From: Halomonas sp. McH1-25
Lineage (GTDB): Bacteria > Pseudomonadota > Gammaproteobacteria > Pseudomonadales > Halomonadaceae
Assembly (NCBI RefSeq): GCF_022348165.1
Contig: NZ_JAKRFI010000001.1
Location: 868,001 to 932,000 of the forward strand
Length of the DNA stretch: 64,000 nt
Direction of reading: 5' to 3'
Below, one piece after another: positions 40,138-48,452 of the stretch (positions within the stretch are counted from its first letter, which is position 1; every line of letters begins with the position of its first letter). Both the position numbers and the translations under genes were made by a program. The notes under the pieces were generated by a model. The model searched no databases. It saw nothing but the letters and a program-made list of their open reading frames with translations, and had not been told where the DNA came from.

Positions 40138-41229
40138 ATGCGAGTGAAGCAAGCAAGTATGCTTTGGTTGGCCGTAGGAATGCTGGCAGTCCCGCCGGCG
40201 CTCATGGCTCAGGAACCGGCCTTGGCCGAGGCCGTCGAGGCCCAGGCTGCGTTGCCGACGGGACACTATCGTCTGCCCGAAAAAGGCGACGTAGTCGGCG
40301 AGATCCAAGTAGTCAAAGCTGCCCACGAGGATACGCTTTTCTCCATCGGGCATCGCTATGGCGTCGGCTACGAAGAAATTCGTCGGGCCAATCCCGATGT
40401 CAGCGTCTGGATACCCGGTGAAGGTACCGAGGTGGTGATCCCGTCGCGGTTCATTCTGCCCCAAGGTCCGCGGGAAGGGATCGTCGTCAATGTCGCCGAG
40501 ATGCGCCTTTATTACTATCCCAAACCGGCGCAGGGCGAGTTGCCGATCGTGGAAACCTATCCGGTCAGCGTGGGACGCATGGACTGGAAAACCCCGCTGG
40601 GCCAGACCCAGATCACCGCCAAGGCCAAGGATCCAGCCTGGTACCCCCCCGCCTCGATTATCAAGGAACATGCCGAGCAGGGCGACATGCTGCCAAGCGT
40701 CGTTCCCCCCGGCCCGGACAATCCCCTGGGCCAGTTTGCCATGCGCCTGGGCATTCCCGGCTATCTGATTCACGGTACCAACAAGCCGCTGGGCGTCGGC
40801 ATGCGCGTTACCCATGGTTGTATCCGCATGTTGCCCGAGGACATCGAAAGGCTATTCCCGAAGGTTCCGGTCGGCACTCAGGTCCGCCTGATCAACGAAC
40901 CCTTCAAGCTCGGCTGGACGCCAGAAGGCGCTCTTTTCGTGCAGACGTACCCCTCGCTGGAAGAATCGGAGGATACTCCGGTCAGCCGCATCACCGATGC
41001 CCTGGATGCCGTAACGTCCGCAGTCAAAGGCAAGCGTTATCCGGTCGATTACGCCAAGCTGCGCAATGAAATTGAAAACCCCAGCGGGGTTCCCGAATCG
41101 TTGCTGCTGGTCAAAGCCCCCATCGACATTCCTGTCGTCGAGAAAAAGGCCACTCTGTACGACTGGCTGGAGCTTCATGAGGCTCTCTACAGTCAGTTGG
41201 AAACCAGCCCGACCAAGGACGACGCATGA
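40138..41229 (+). CDS. LysM and L,D-transpeptidase (YkuD) protein
   Basis: A secreted cell-wall enzyme of the ErfK/YbiS group. The 363-residue protein has a signal peptide (WLAVGMLAVPPALMAQE), a LysM-like segment (AHEDTLFSIGHRYGVGYEEIRRANPD, residues about 61-86), and a YkuD catalytic domain with IHGTNKPLGVGMRVTHGCIRM, which holds the catalytic His and Cys near residues 211-229. Such enzymes make 3-3 crosslinks or attach Braun-type lipoprotein to peptidoglycan. The nearby lipoprotein with C-terminal lysine makes the second role attractive. It starts 114 bases after mfd. Confidence 0.93.
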   Translation: MRVKQASMLWLAVGMLAVPPALMAQEPALAEAVEAQAALPTGHYRLPEKGDVVGEIQVVKAAHEDTLFSIGHRYGVGYEEIRRANPDVSVWIPGEGTEVVIPSRFILPQGPREGIVVNVAEMRLYYYPKPAQGELPIVETYPVSVGRMDWKTPLGQTQITAKAKDPAWYPPASIIKEHAEQGDMLPSVVPPGPDNPLGQFAMRLGIPGYLIHGTNKPLGVGMRVTHGCIRMLPEDIERLFPKVPVGTQVRLINEPFKLGWTPEGALFVQTYPSLEESEDTPVSRITDALDAVTSAVKGKRYPVDYAKLRNEIENPSGVPESLLLVKAPIDIPVVEKKATLYDWLELHEALYSQLETSPTKDDA

Positions 41230-41263
41230 CGGCTTTATCGATTTTTCTACCGATATGAACGAG

Positions 41264-41289
41264 GAAAGCCCTGCCTAGGCAGGGCTTTC
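41264..41289. terminator. Perfect palindromic terminator after the LysM transpeptidase gene
   Basis: A 26-base perfect palindrome: GAAAGCCCTGCC, TA, GGCAGGGCTTTC. The TTTC arm on each strand could support termination both ways; it lies between the plus-strand transpeptidase and the minus-strand lipoprotein gene. Confidence 0.75.
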
Positions 41290-41307
41290 TCGGTATCGAA
41301 TCCGATA

Positions 41308-41329
41308 ACGGCATCCCAAGGGATGCCGT
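41308..41329 (-). terminator. Hairpin after the Braun-type lipoprotein gene
   Basis: ACGGCATCCC and GGGATGCCGT form a perfect 10-base stem with a 2-base spacer, 11 bases beyond the stop codon on the minus strand. The T run is poor; it may work together with the palindrome at 41264-41289. Confidence 0.6.
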
Positions 41330-41340
41330 AAACGTTTCGA

Positions 41341-41604
41341 TTACTTGCGCATGGAACGCTCGAACATGCGGTCCATTTCCTGACGGTTCTGCTGGGCGAG
41401 CTGCAGAGCCTGCTGTGCGGTGCGCTGGGCCTGCTGCGCAGTGGTCAGCGCTTCGCGAGCCATGCTGCGGGTCTCGGTCGCTTCCGTTTGCGCCTGGCTC
41501 ATCTGGCCGCTCTGCTCTTCGCTAGCTTGAGATGCACAGCCAGCCATAACGCCCATGGCCAGAGTTGCAGCTGCGAGCTTGAGCATGGTGCTGGTTTTTT
41601 TCAT
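41341..41604 (-). CDS. Braun/OprI-type alanine-zipper lipoprotein with C-terminal lysine
   Basis: An 87-residue predicted outer-membrane lipoprotein. The signal peptide ends in the lipobox VMAGC (Cys23), and the mature part is an unbroken helix with heptad-spaced Ala, Gln and Leu (ALTTAQQAQRTAQQALQLAQQ), suited to a trimeric coiled coil. The chain ends in MRK, so it has the C-terminal lysine through which Lpp and OprI are joined to peptidoglycan. The ribosome site AAGGAGAACCGC is excellent. It is flanked by two L,D-transpeptidase genes, one of them upstream on the same strand. Confidence 0.87.
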   Translation of the reverse strand: MKKTSTMLKLAAATLAMGVMAGCASQASEEQSGQMSQAQTEATETRSMAREALTTAQQAQRTAQQALQLAQQNRQEMDRMFERSMRK

Positions 41605-41681
41605 GCGGTTCTCCTTGAGGTCTTCCTTGGTTGACTTACATTCCTGCACAGGCAGGCCTATTGCTACTTCCAGCTAGTAAC

Positions 41682-42248
41682 CTAGCGGATGATTACCTTT
41701 GTGCCAAGCCGTACTAGATTCGCCAACTTTTCGATCTGGTCATTTGTCACTGCCACGCAGCCATCCGTCCAGTGAAAACGTCGATGAACGTTCGGGTCGG
41801 CGTCACCGAGACCATGTATCCCGATGCTACCGCCCAACACGGTGTCCTGTGGTGGCGCACCATGCCAGCGATAATACATAAGATAATCATAGAACTCGGG
41901 TTCACTCAACATGCCCGCCTCATGAGCCTCGCGAGCATGAGCAGGCGTAGGATAATCGAGACCCAGGAAGATATGGAAGCGGCTATCTTCGTTGATCCAA
42001 TTTATTTTGAATTCCCCGGTCGGCGTCGCCCGACTACCGCTCAACCGCAGGCGCTTGGCGCCTCCTCGACCCAGCGACACTGGAGCGAATCGCTCGATTT
42101 CCCGATCGCCTCGAAAGACGTGCAGAGTCGAAGTCTTATCGTCCACCAGCAGCCACACTTCCCGTGACTCCTCGGCGGCGTGGAGGTCAGAGACCAGCAA
42201 TGCCAGGCACAAACCCAACGCCATCCAAAACAGCAGTCTTCGACTCAT
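41682..42248 (-). CDS. L,D-transpeptidase (YkuD) family protein
   Basis: A 188-residue exported protein. A signal peptide (RRLLFWMALGLCLALLVSDLHAAEE) is followed by a compact YkuD domain with ATPTGEFKINWINED, IGIHGLGDADPNVHRR and the catalytic WTDGCVAVTN. There is no LysM domain, unlike the enzyme at 40.1 kb. I chose the ATG at 42248 because AAGGTG lies upstream and the signal peptide then starts properly; a longer start at 42293 is possible. The lipoprotein gene follows 77 bases downstream on the same strand. Confidence 0.88.
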   Translation of the reverse strand: MSRRLLFWMALGLCLALLVSDLHAAEESREVWLLVDDKTSTLHVFRGDREIERFAPVSLGRGGAKRLRLSGSRATPTGEFKINWINEDSRFHIFLGLDYPTPAHAREAHEAGMLSEPEFYDYLMYYRWHGAPPQDTVLGGSIGIHGLGDADPNVHRRFHWTDGCVAVTNDQIEKLANLVRLGTKVIIR

Positions 42249-42531
42249 CGGCAACGACACCTTCGGGTAACGGGTCATCTCGGCGAATGTCATTGTGCGA
42301 TATTCGAGCGCCCTACGTCATGCACTGCGCAGAGGATTTTCACGGCTTTGTCTCGGCGATTGGCGAAACCCATGACTATCGACCAAGCTGTAATTCATGG
42401 AATCGGTCGAATCGACGTGCCGATCTGGAACGCCAATTTGGCAGGGAATGCCATGATGCCATGCTATGCCTCTATCTGGGTCGCTGATGCTCCCGCTGTC
42501 GTCTGCACCGAACTCTAGCGAAACGCCCACC

Positions 42532-42933
42532 ATGACTGCGCCGCTCGACAAAGATGGCCTGCTCGGTATGCCGGAGAGCGTTTACATGAACGAGGAACAG
42601 CGAGCCTATTTCATGGACTACCTGCACCGCTTGCGTCACGAAACCCAGCTACGCCTGCGCGAAGCCCAGGACGGCCTCGAGGGGAGGCGCTGCTGGGGAG
42701 ACGCCATGGACCGTGCCGTAGCGGAAGGCAACCAGACATTGCTCATCAGGCAGGCCGAGCGGGATTCCGAACGGCTGCGACGCCTCGATGCCGCCATCGA
42801 GCGCCTACGTCACGACGAATACGGCTATTGCCTGCAAACCGGCGAGCCCATCGGCCTCGAGCGACTGTTGCTGGATCCCGCAGCCGAGTATACCCAGGCG
42901 GTACAGGCACGATTCGAACGCAAACGCCGCTGA
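42532..42933 (+). CDS. DksA-like regulator of RNA polymerase lacking zinc cysteines
   Basis: A 133-residue member of the DksA/TraR family. The coiled-coil tip keeps the D-x-x-D-R-A motif (Asp57, Asp60) that reaches into the RNA polymerase channel. Of the four zinc-finger cysteines only Cys100 remains; the others are replaced (Thr103 and, in the second pair, Thr121 and Val124). This is the pattern of the zinc-independent DksA2 type of Pseudomonas, which replaces DksA under zinc shortage. The start is set by agreement with that family; its ribosome site is weak. It ends 4 bases from the convergent Ku gene. Confidence 0.85.
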   Translation: MTAPLDKDGLLGMPESVYMNEEQRAYFMDYLHRLRHETQLRLREAQDGLEGRRCWGDAMDRAVAEGNQTLLIRQAERDSERLRRLDAAIERLRHDEYGYCLQTGEPIGLERLLLDPAAEYTQAVQARFERKRR

Positions 42934-42937
42934 GCGT

Positions 42938-44026
42938 TCAAGCCGCCTGCCTGATGGCCCGAATGAGTTGCGCCTTACTCATGCTGCTGCGCCCGGGAAT
43001 GTCGAGCGCCTGCGCCCGTTCGTAGAGTTCGTTGCGGGACAGGCCGTCCAGGTCGCCATGTGTCGGCGCCCCCCTCCGTTCGTTGCCCTTCTTGGCACGG
43101 CTCTCGCGCTCCTTTCCTTCGCTGGAGGCAGGCTTCTGCGCGTTGCCGCTTGCAGGCGCACGACGGGGAGTTGACGTTTCGGTAGGTGGCTGGCCCTGCT
43201 CCAGACTCTGCTTAAGAACTTGCATCAGATCGACCACCTCGCCGCCCTGCTCGGCTTCAGCATCTTCTGCCGGATCGACATCGATGATCCCTTCACCCTT
43301 GTCGAGCTTTTCACTGACGCGGTCCATGATTTTGCGGCTGTGCCAATCCTCGAGCGCACTGCGCTCCAGCGTGTCCGACGATAGCGAGGCAATGGCCCTC
43401 TCGATGCCATCGACACGCTGGCTGTCCGCGCTCTGCACCTTGGGCAACCCGACACTCGCTGGCGTACGGACCTCTTCATAAAAACGCAGCGTCTCGGCGC
43501 GCAGGATACCTTTCTCGGCCAGGATGGCCACCAGGTATTCCTTGCCACGCATCACAAAGGTAGCGATGCCAGCCCGCTGCGAGTCCTCCATGCTCTTGGC
43601 CAAGAGCCGGTAAGCCTTGGTGATTCCCTTGTCGGGGGTCAGGAAATAGGCCCGCTCGAAATACATGGGGTCGATGTCGGCCACGTCTACGAAGCGCTTG
43701 AGATCGATCTCCTGGGACTTCTCTGGAGCAAGTGCGTCGAGTTCCTTGTCCTCGATGACGATGAATTCGCTCTTCTCGACTTCATAGCCACGCACTAGCT
43801 CGTCGCTACGCAGCGGCCGCTCTTCCTTCTCGCAAAAGTAGCGACGCGCCAGCGGGGTGCCGTCCCTATCGATCATGCGCAGCGACACCGGCTTGGAGCG
43901 ATTGGCTGGGTACAACCCCACCGGCAGGCTAACCAGCCCGAACGTGATGTTGCCCGACCAGAACGGGCGCGGTCCGCTGACCCGAGACTCCTGATCATCC
44001 TGCTTCCCCCGCTGCTTTCTAGGCAC
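42938..44026 (-). CDS. Ku protein with C-terminal DNA-binding tail
   Basis: Ku homodimers ring DNA ends and recruit LigD in bacterial non-homologous end joining. The 362-residue protein has the Ku core (SGNITFGLVSLPVGLYPA, residues 25-42) up to about residue 265, then a long charged, Lys/Arg- and Ser-rich linker. It ends in a SAP/Rho-N-like helix pair (LSRNELYERAQALDIPGR, near residue 330). Such tails bind DNA or bridge ends. It overlaps the second Ku gene by 8 bases and is last in the ligD operon. Confidence 0.94.
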   Translation of the reverse strand: MPRKQRGKQDDQESRVSGPRPFWSGNITFGLVSLPVGLYPANRSKPVSLRMIDRDGTPLARRYFCEKEERPLRSDELVRGYEVEKSEFIVIEDKELDALAPEKSQEIDLKRFVDVADIDPMYFERAYFLTPDKGITKAYRLLAKSMEDSQRAGIATFVMRGKEYLVAILAEKGILRAETLRFYEEVRTPASVGLPKVQSADSQRVDGIERAIASLSSDTLERSALEDWHSRKIMDRVSEKLDKGEGIIDVDPAEDAEAEQGGEVVDLMQVLKQSLEQGQPPTETSTPRRAPASGNAQKPASSEGKERESRAKKGNERRGAPTHGDLDGLSRNELYERAQALDIPGRSSMSKAQLIRAIRQAA

Positions 44027-44795
44027 GCTTGCGTCCTCCCTTCAGGCTGGCTTCCAACGCCGTCGTCACGTCGTCGGACAGCTCGGGACGACGGATCGGG
44101 GTCACTTTGACGCTTTCGCCGCGCTGCTTGGCGTCGATCAGCGACATGACGCGCTCACGGTACTCGTCATGGTATTGCTCGGGCTCGAAGGGTGCTTCCA
44201 GCATGCCGATGAGTTGCTGCGCCATGCCCAGTTCCTTATCGTCGAGACGTGCCCCGCCGGGCGAATTCAAGGTGTCCAGCGACACCACTTCTTCATCGTG
44301 GCGCAGCGACATGAGCATGGGATAGCCCTGATGAAGGCGCAGGGCGCCGATATACGCTTTCTTGCGCATGACCCAGCGCGCCAGGCCTTCGCGACCGCTA
44401 CGTTGCAGCGCCTCGATCAGCGCAAAATACTCGTCTTCCTCACCGTCAGGGCCAAGATAGTACGGGCGGCTGTACCAGCGATGATCGATTTCTTCGGGTG
44501 GCAGAAAGCTGATCACCTCGATATCGCGGGTCTGTTCGGGCTCCAGTTCCTCGAGTTCGGCGTGCTCCAGGCATACCAGGCGTCCCTCGTCGGTACGATA
44601 GGCACGCCGGGCCTCGCTGAATGGCACGGCCTCATCGGTTTGCGGATTGACCATCGCCTGCTTGACGGGGGAGCGGTCCTTGCCGTGCAGCAGGCGAAAG
44701 TGCACGCTGCGATCCTGTACGGCGGAATAGAGCTTGACCGGCACCCGTACCTCGCCGAAGCGCACCACTCCTTTCCACATCGCTCTGGCAGCCAT
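44019..44795 (-). CDS. Ku protein (short form)
   Basis: A 258-residue Ku core protein: MWKGVVRFGEVRVPVKLYSAVQD at the start, SFLPPEEIDHRWYSRPYYLGPD in the middle, and PFEPEQYHDEYRERVMSLIDAKQRGE near the end, the family's conserved tail. It lacks the long extension of the neighbouring Ku. The two differ widely, so they could form a heterodimer or act on different ends. It lies 14 bases after the small zinc protein gene. Confidence 0.95.
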   Translation of the reverse strand: MAARAMWKGVVRFGEVRVPVKLYSAVQDRSVHFRLLHGKDRSPVKQAMVNPQTDEAVPFSEARRAYRTDEGRLVCLEHAELEELEPEQTRDIEVISFLPPEEIDHRWYSRPYYLGPDGEEDEYFALIEALQRSGREGLARWVMRKKAYIGALRLHQGYPMLMSLRHDEEVVSLDTLNSPGGARLDDKELGMAQQLIGMLEAPFEPEQYHDEYRERVMSLIDAKQRGESVKVTPIRRPELSDDVTTALEASLKGGRKRA

Positions 44796-44809
44796 CGCCT
44801 TCTCCTCGT

Positions 44810-45031
44810 CTAGCCGGATTCGTCGCCATTCGACGCATCAGCCTGGGCATGACAATCGGGACAGCTCACTTGACGCGTCTCGTGAAGCTCCACCACGCAG
44901 ACCGGGCAGATAGGGCTGTCGCAGTGGTAACAGTGATAGCCCGCCTCGTAGTGAAACGTGCGCAGGCAAAACTGGCAGGTCTCGGTACCGGCCTCCAGCC
45001 ACCAGGGTGTCTCTGCATCGTCGCGGCTCAA
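44810..45031 (-). CDS. Small eight-cysteine zinc-finger protein in the NHEJ operon
   Basis: A small cytoplasmic protein I do not recognise. Its core has eight cysteines in four CxxC pairs, spaced CX2C-X11-CX2C-X4-CX2C-X11-CX2C. That spacing is suited to a two-zinc cross-brace or double-ribbon fold. I chose the TTG start at 45031 (73 residues) because AAGGAGG lies five bases upstream; an ATG at 45070 would give 86 residues and overlap ligD by 23 bases. It sits 16 bases after ligD and 14 before the short Ku, so it is co-transcribed with the end-joining genes. An accessory role in end joining is an inference from position. Confidence 0.8.
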   Translation of the reverse strand: MSRDDAETPWWLEAGTETCQFCLRTFHYEAGYHCYHCDSPICPVCVVELHETRQVSCPDCHAQADASNGDESG

Positions 45032-45047
45032 GGCATCCTCCTTGGAA

Positions 45048-47606
45048 TCATCGAGCAAGGCCCACGGCATTGAGCAGATCGGCGTCGAGCGGGCGCGCGG
45101 TATCGTCATAACCCGCCCAAGGATCCTCGCGCAGTGCCGCAAGGCGTCGTTTGAGATTTTCGATCGTATAGCGGTCGGAGCGTAGCGCCGCATTGAGTTC
45201 GTCCCAGCGCACGGGAACGCAGACCGGCGCGTTCTCCCTCGCCCGCACGGAGTAGGAGGCAATCGCGGTAGCCCCACGGCCGTTGCGCAGGTAATCGATG
45301 AAAATTCGCCCCTCGCGCTTGTTCTTGGCCATGTTGGCCGTCAAGCGCTTGGGATCCTCCTGAGCGTGCTGCTGAGCGACTGCCTTGGCGAAGGCCTTGG
45401 CATCGTCCCAGGTCGCGCTGGGCACGATCGGCACGACGACATGCAACCCCTTGCCCCCGGTAGTACGTACGAACGCGCCCAGGCCGAGCGACTCCAGGCG
45501 CTCGCGCAAGGTGCCGGCAACGCGCAGGATTTCCTGCCAGCCAACGTCCGGCGCCGGATCGAGATCGAATACCAGATTGTCGGGGCGTTCGACGTCCTCG
45601 ACACGACTGCCCCACGGGTGAATTTCCAGTGCGCCCGCCTGCACCAGCGCCACCAGGTCGGCGGCGCTTTCCACATAAAGGTATTGAGAAGTTCCCGACT
45701 TTTCCGCGATGTCGACGCGCGGCACACTGGCAGGAATGGCGACACGCGGGTGCTTCTGAAAAAAGCATTCGCTGGTACGCCCCTCGGGACAGCGCACCAG
45801 CGACAACGGTCGTCGGATCAGGCGGGGCAGAACCCAGTCCTGGATCTCTGCGTAGAATCGGGCCAGATCGCGCTTGGTCACGCCCTGCTCGGGATACAGC
45901 ACCCGATCAGGATGGGTCAGGCGCACACCGAGCACGCGGCTTTCGTCGCTACTCGTCCTGGTAGCCGACCGAGCTTTGGGCGCGGATGACGCCTTCTCGC
46001 TCGCCGGCACCGACCGTGTCTTGTCAGGACTCACGCGGATTTCCTCCGGGTTACGGTCTTCGCGAAGCCCGCGAAAAATCGGATGCCGTAGCCGGCCATC
46101 CCGCGTGCGTTCGGTGAACTCCACCTCGATCACCATCTCGGGACGAACCCAGTGCACGCTACGCACGTCGGGCACCGCTTCGTGGAAAGGCGATGTCGAG
46201 GTTTCCTGTGCCTCCAGCCTGGCGCTGAGCGTGTCGAGCAGACGGGTATTGAAGCCGGTGCCGACCCGGCCGGCATACGCCAAGCGGCCGTCTGCATCGA
46301 AGGCGCCCATCAACAGCGATCCGAAGCCACTACGCGAGCCACTGGGATCGGTATAGCCACCCACCACGAACTCCTCGTGATTGGCGCACTTGGTCTTGAC
46401 CCAGTCCTTGTTGCGGGTGCTTTGGTAGTGACTCGAGGCGCGCTTGCTGATGATGCCCTCGAGCCCCATGCGACAGGCCTGGTCGAAAAATGCCGTACCC
46501 TGAGCTTCGATATGATCGGCATAGCGCACGCTGCTATGGCCTACCAAACCCGCCGACTCGAGCAACTGGGCCAACGCCTGCTTGCGCTCGACGAGTCCCA
46601 CCTCGCGCAGGTCATACCCTTCCAGATGGAGCAGATCGAAGGCTTGATAGACCAGACCCACCGTGCGTCCGGCACTCAGTGCTTCCTGAAGTCGACGGAA
46701 ACTGCTGGTGCCATCCTGGGCCAGCGAGACCACCTCGCCATCGAGCAGCGCACTGTCCACGGGCAACTGCGCGATGACTTGGGCCAGCTCGGGAAAACGG
46801 TGGGTCCAGTCCTTGTCATTGCGCGTGATCAGGCGCACTTCACCCTGTTCCAGGCGCGCCAGCACCCGGTAGCCATCGAACTTGATTTCGTGAATCCAGT
46901 CTTCGCCCTCCGGGGCCTGACGCACCAGCGTGGCAAGCTGAGGACTTACCTCGTTAGTGACGGCCTGCCGCCGTGCGCCCGGCAACGTCTGGGGATCAGG
47001 CAATGGAGGCGACTCGCTGACAACGCCCTCCCGGGTCCACAGCATGTCGCGGTCTTCGGCGATCTCGCGCATGGTGCGCCCGGTAGCGACACTACGGTCA
47101 TCGTCGGACGGCATCGTCATCGGCGCTCCCTTGCCATCGCGGCGCTTGATCAACAACCAGTTGCGATCGCTCTTCTCGCGCCGTCCCGTCATGCGAGTCA
47201 GCGTCCAGGCACCTTGCAGCTTCTCGCCCTCGAGTTCGAAGTCGATACGATCCTTGCCCGGCTTGCCCGTCGTTGCCCAGCGTCCACGATCCCATAGCAT
47301 CGAGGTGCCGCCGCCATAGGACTTCTCCGGGATCACGCCTTCGAAGTCGGCATATTCCAGCGGGTGATCCTCGACTTCGACGGCCAGACGTTTTTCGCCC
47401 GGCTCGAGACTCGGCCCCTTGGGCAGCGCCCAACTCCTGAGTACGCCGTCCTGCTCTAGCCGCAGATCGAAATGATCGTGACTGGCGGCATGTTTGTGCA
47501 CCACGAACAGCTGCTCCGTCACTCGTTCGCCGCGCGGCACGTCACCTGACGGCTCGGCCGTTTGCCCAAAATTGCGCTTGCGTCGGTATTCCTTGAGCTT
47601 TTCCAT
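45048..47606 (-). CDS. ligD: Multifunctional ATP-dependent DNA ligase D
   Basis: LigD repairs double-strand breaks together with Ku. The 852-residue protein has the Pseudomonas domain order. First is a 3'-phosphoesterase (HDHFDLRLE at residues 43-51, SYGGGTSMLWDRG), then an ATP ligase with Lys242 in EIKFDGYR and the C-terminal motif WVKTKC. Last is an archaeo-eukaryotic primase-type polymerase (LVRCPEGRTSECFFQKH, then VFDLDPAPD with metal-binding aspartates). The start at 47606 matches MEKLKEYRRKRNFGQT of the family. It is the first gene of ligD-zinc protein-Ku-Ku. Confidence 0.97.
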   Translation of the reverse strand: MEKLKEYRRKRNFGQTAEPSGDVPRGERVTEQLFVVHKHAASHDHFDLRLEQDGVLRSWALPKGPSLEPGEKRLAVEVEDHPLEYADFEGVIPEKSYGGGTSMLWDRGRWATTGKPGKDRIDFELEGEKLQGAWTLTRMTGRREKSDRNWLLIKRRDGKGAPMTMPSDDDRSVATGRTMREIAEDRDMLWTREGVVSESPPLPDPQTLPGARRQAVTNEVSPQLATLVRQAPEGEDWIHEIKFDGYRVLARLEQGEVRLITRNDKDWTHRFPELAQVIAQLPVDSALLDGEVVSLAQDGTSSFRRLQEALSAGRTVGLVYQAFDLLHLEGYDLREVGLVERKQALAQLLESAGLVGHSSVRYADHIEAQGTAFFDQACRMGLEGIISKRASSHYQSTRNKDWVKTKCANHEEFVVGGYTDPSGSRSGFGSLLMGAFDADGRLAYAGRVGTGFNTRLLDTLSARLEAQETSTSPFHEAVPDVRSVHWVRPEMVIEVEFTERTRDGRLRHPIFRGLREDRNPEEIRVSPDKTRSVPASEKASSAPKARSATRTSSDESRVLGVRLTHPDRVLYPEQGVTKRDLARFYAEIQDWVLPRLIRRPLSLVRCPEGRTSECFFQKHPRVAIPASVPRVDIAEKSGTSQYLYVESAADLVALVQAGALEIHPWGSRVEDVERPDNLVFDLDPAPDVGWQEILRVAGTLRERLESLGLGAFVRTTGGKGLHVVVPIVPSATWDDAKAFAKAVAQQHAQEDPKRLTANMAKNKREGRIFIDYLRNGRGATAIASYSVRARENAPVCVPVRWDELNAALRSDRYTIENLKRRLAALREDPWAGYDDTARPLDADLLNAVGLAR

Positions 47607-47735
47607 TGCTCTCGCCCTTGAAGGCCGGGTCTTTAAATCACCAGTGCCTGACCCCACTTCGCCATGCCATTCGATGAAATTAAGCCTAGTCAAGCGCTGC
47701 CGGACCGCCAACCGATTGCTGCGTCCTACAAAGCA

Positions 47736-47765
47736 AGACGCCCGTCGGGAAACCGACGGACGTCT
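47736..47765 (-). terminator. Hairpin downstream of the ferritin-like gene
   Basis: CCGTCGG and CCGACGG close on a GAAA tetraloop, with AGACG and CGTCT extending the stem past one mismatch. On the minus strand it is followed by TGCTTTG, a weak T run. It lies between the ferritin-like gene and ligD. Confidence 0.45.
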
Positions 47766-47810
47766 GAAGATCCTCTATGAACCGACCCTCCATGGCCGGA
47801 TATGGCCGAC

Positions 47811-48308
47811 TCAGGCTATGTAGCGGAATCCAGCTACCGGTTCCTGATTCTGCGACTCTTCAAGTACGCGGATCTGGGCCTGTTTCTGATGAATGAAGCC
47901 CGACAGTAACTTGTGGATCTGCGGCGTGGCGTTGGCGTCCGCCAACTGGCGATAGAATGCCAGCGAGCGATGCTCGTCGATGACGGTCCGGGCCAGCAAT
48001 TGAGTAGCCATGCGCTGATCGACAATGAAAAAATGGCGCTCTTTTACCGCCGGCCCGCTCGTAGCCGGCCCGTTGGGGTATTCATCGTATTCCATGCGCT
48101 CGGCAACGCGCGCCAGGGCTTCCAGGCGCTGTTCGCTCTCATCGGCGAGCATCTGCAGCAAACGGCTGGCCACTGCATCGAAAGGCAAGAAGCGAAGCGC
48201 CAGCACCCGATAACGCTCCTTCTCCCGGGTTTCATGGGCACACGCCGCGACAAGCAGGTCTTCGGGAAAAAGGCTGACTGTCGATGTCATATTGTAGATG
48301 CAATGCAT
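47811..48308 (-). CDS. Ferritin-like four-helix protein, unknown function
   Basis: A 165-residue all-helical protein with two long helix pairs. The segments ACAHETREKERYRVLA and ARTVIDEHRSLAFYRQLA place E-x6-Y/R and E-x-x-H patterns as in ferritin-like and rubrerythrin-like di-iron proteins, but I cannot assign a full set of iron ligands. GGAG nine bases before the ATG at 48308 supports this start; an ATG six codons later is also possible. It is transcribed divergently from the FNR-like regulator across a 275-base gap that contains FNR-type half sites. Confidence 0.65.
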   Translation of the reverse strand: MHCIYNMTSTVSLFPEDLLVAACAHETREKERYRVLALRFLPFDAVASRLLQMLADESEQRLEALARVAERMEYDEYPNGPATSGPAVKERHFFIVDQRMATQLLARTVIDEHRSLAFYRQLADANATPQIHKLLSGFIHQKQAQIRVLEESQNQEPVAGFRYIA

Positions 48309-48452
48309 TCCCTGTCTCTCCATCATGGCATGCTTGGCCGGCCTATCTAGCGGCACACTATCCAGCGGCACTGTCCTTGCGGCTCTACGCCCTCTCATGC
48401 CGGTGCGAAGGCCCGTTGGCGCGCACTGTACAGGCAAAGTCATGACAAAACT

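Noticed and set aside
47607-47711. Upstream in-frame start for ligD
   Set aside because: LigD proteins begin near MEKLKEYRRKR; the added residues look non-coding.
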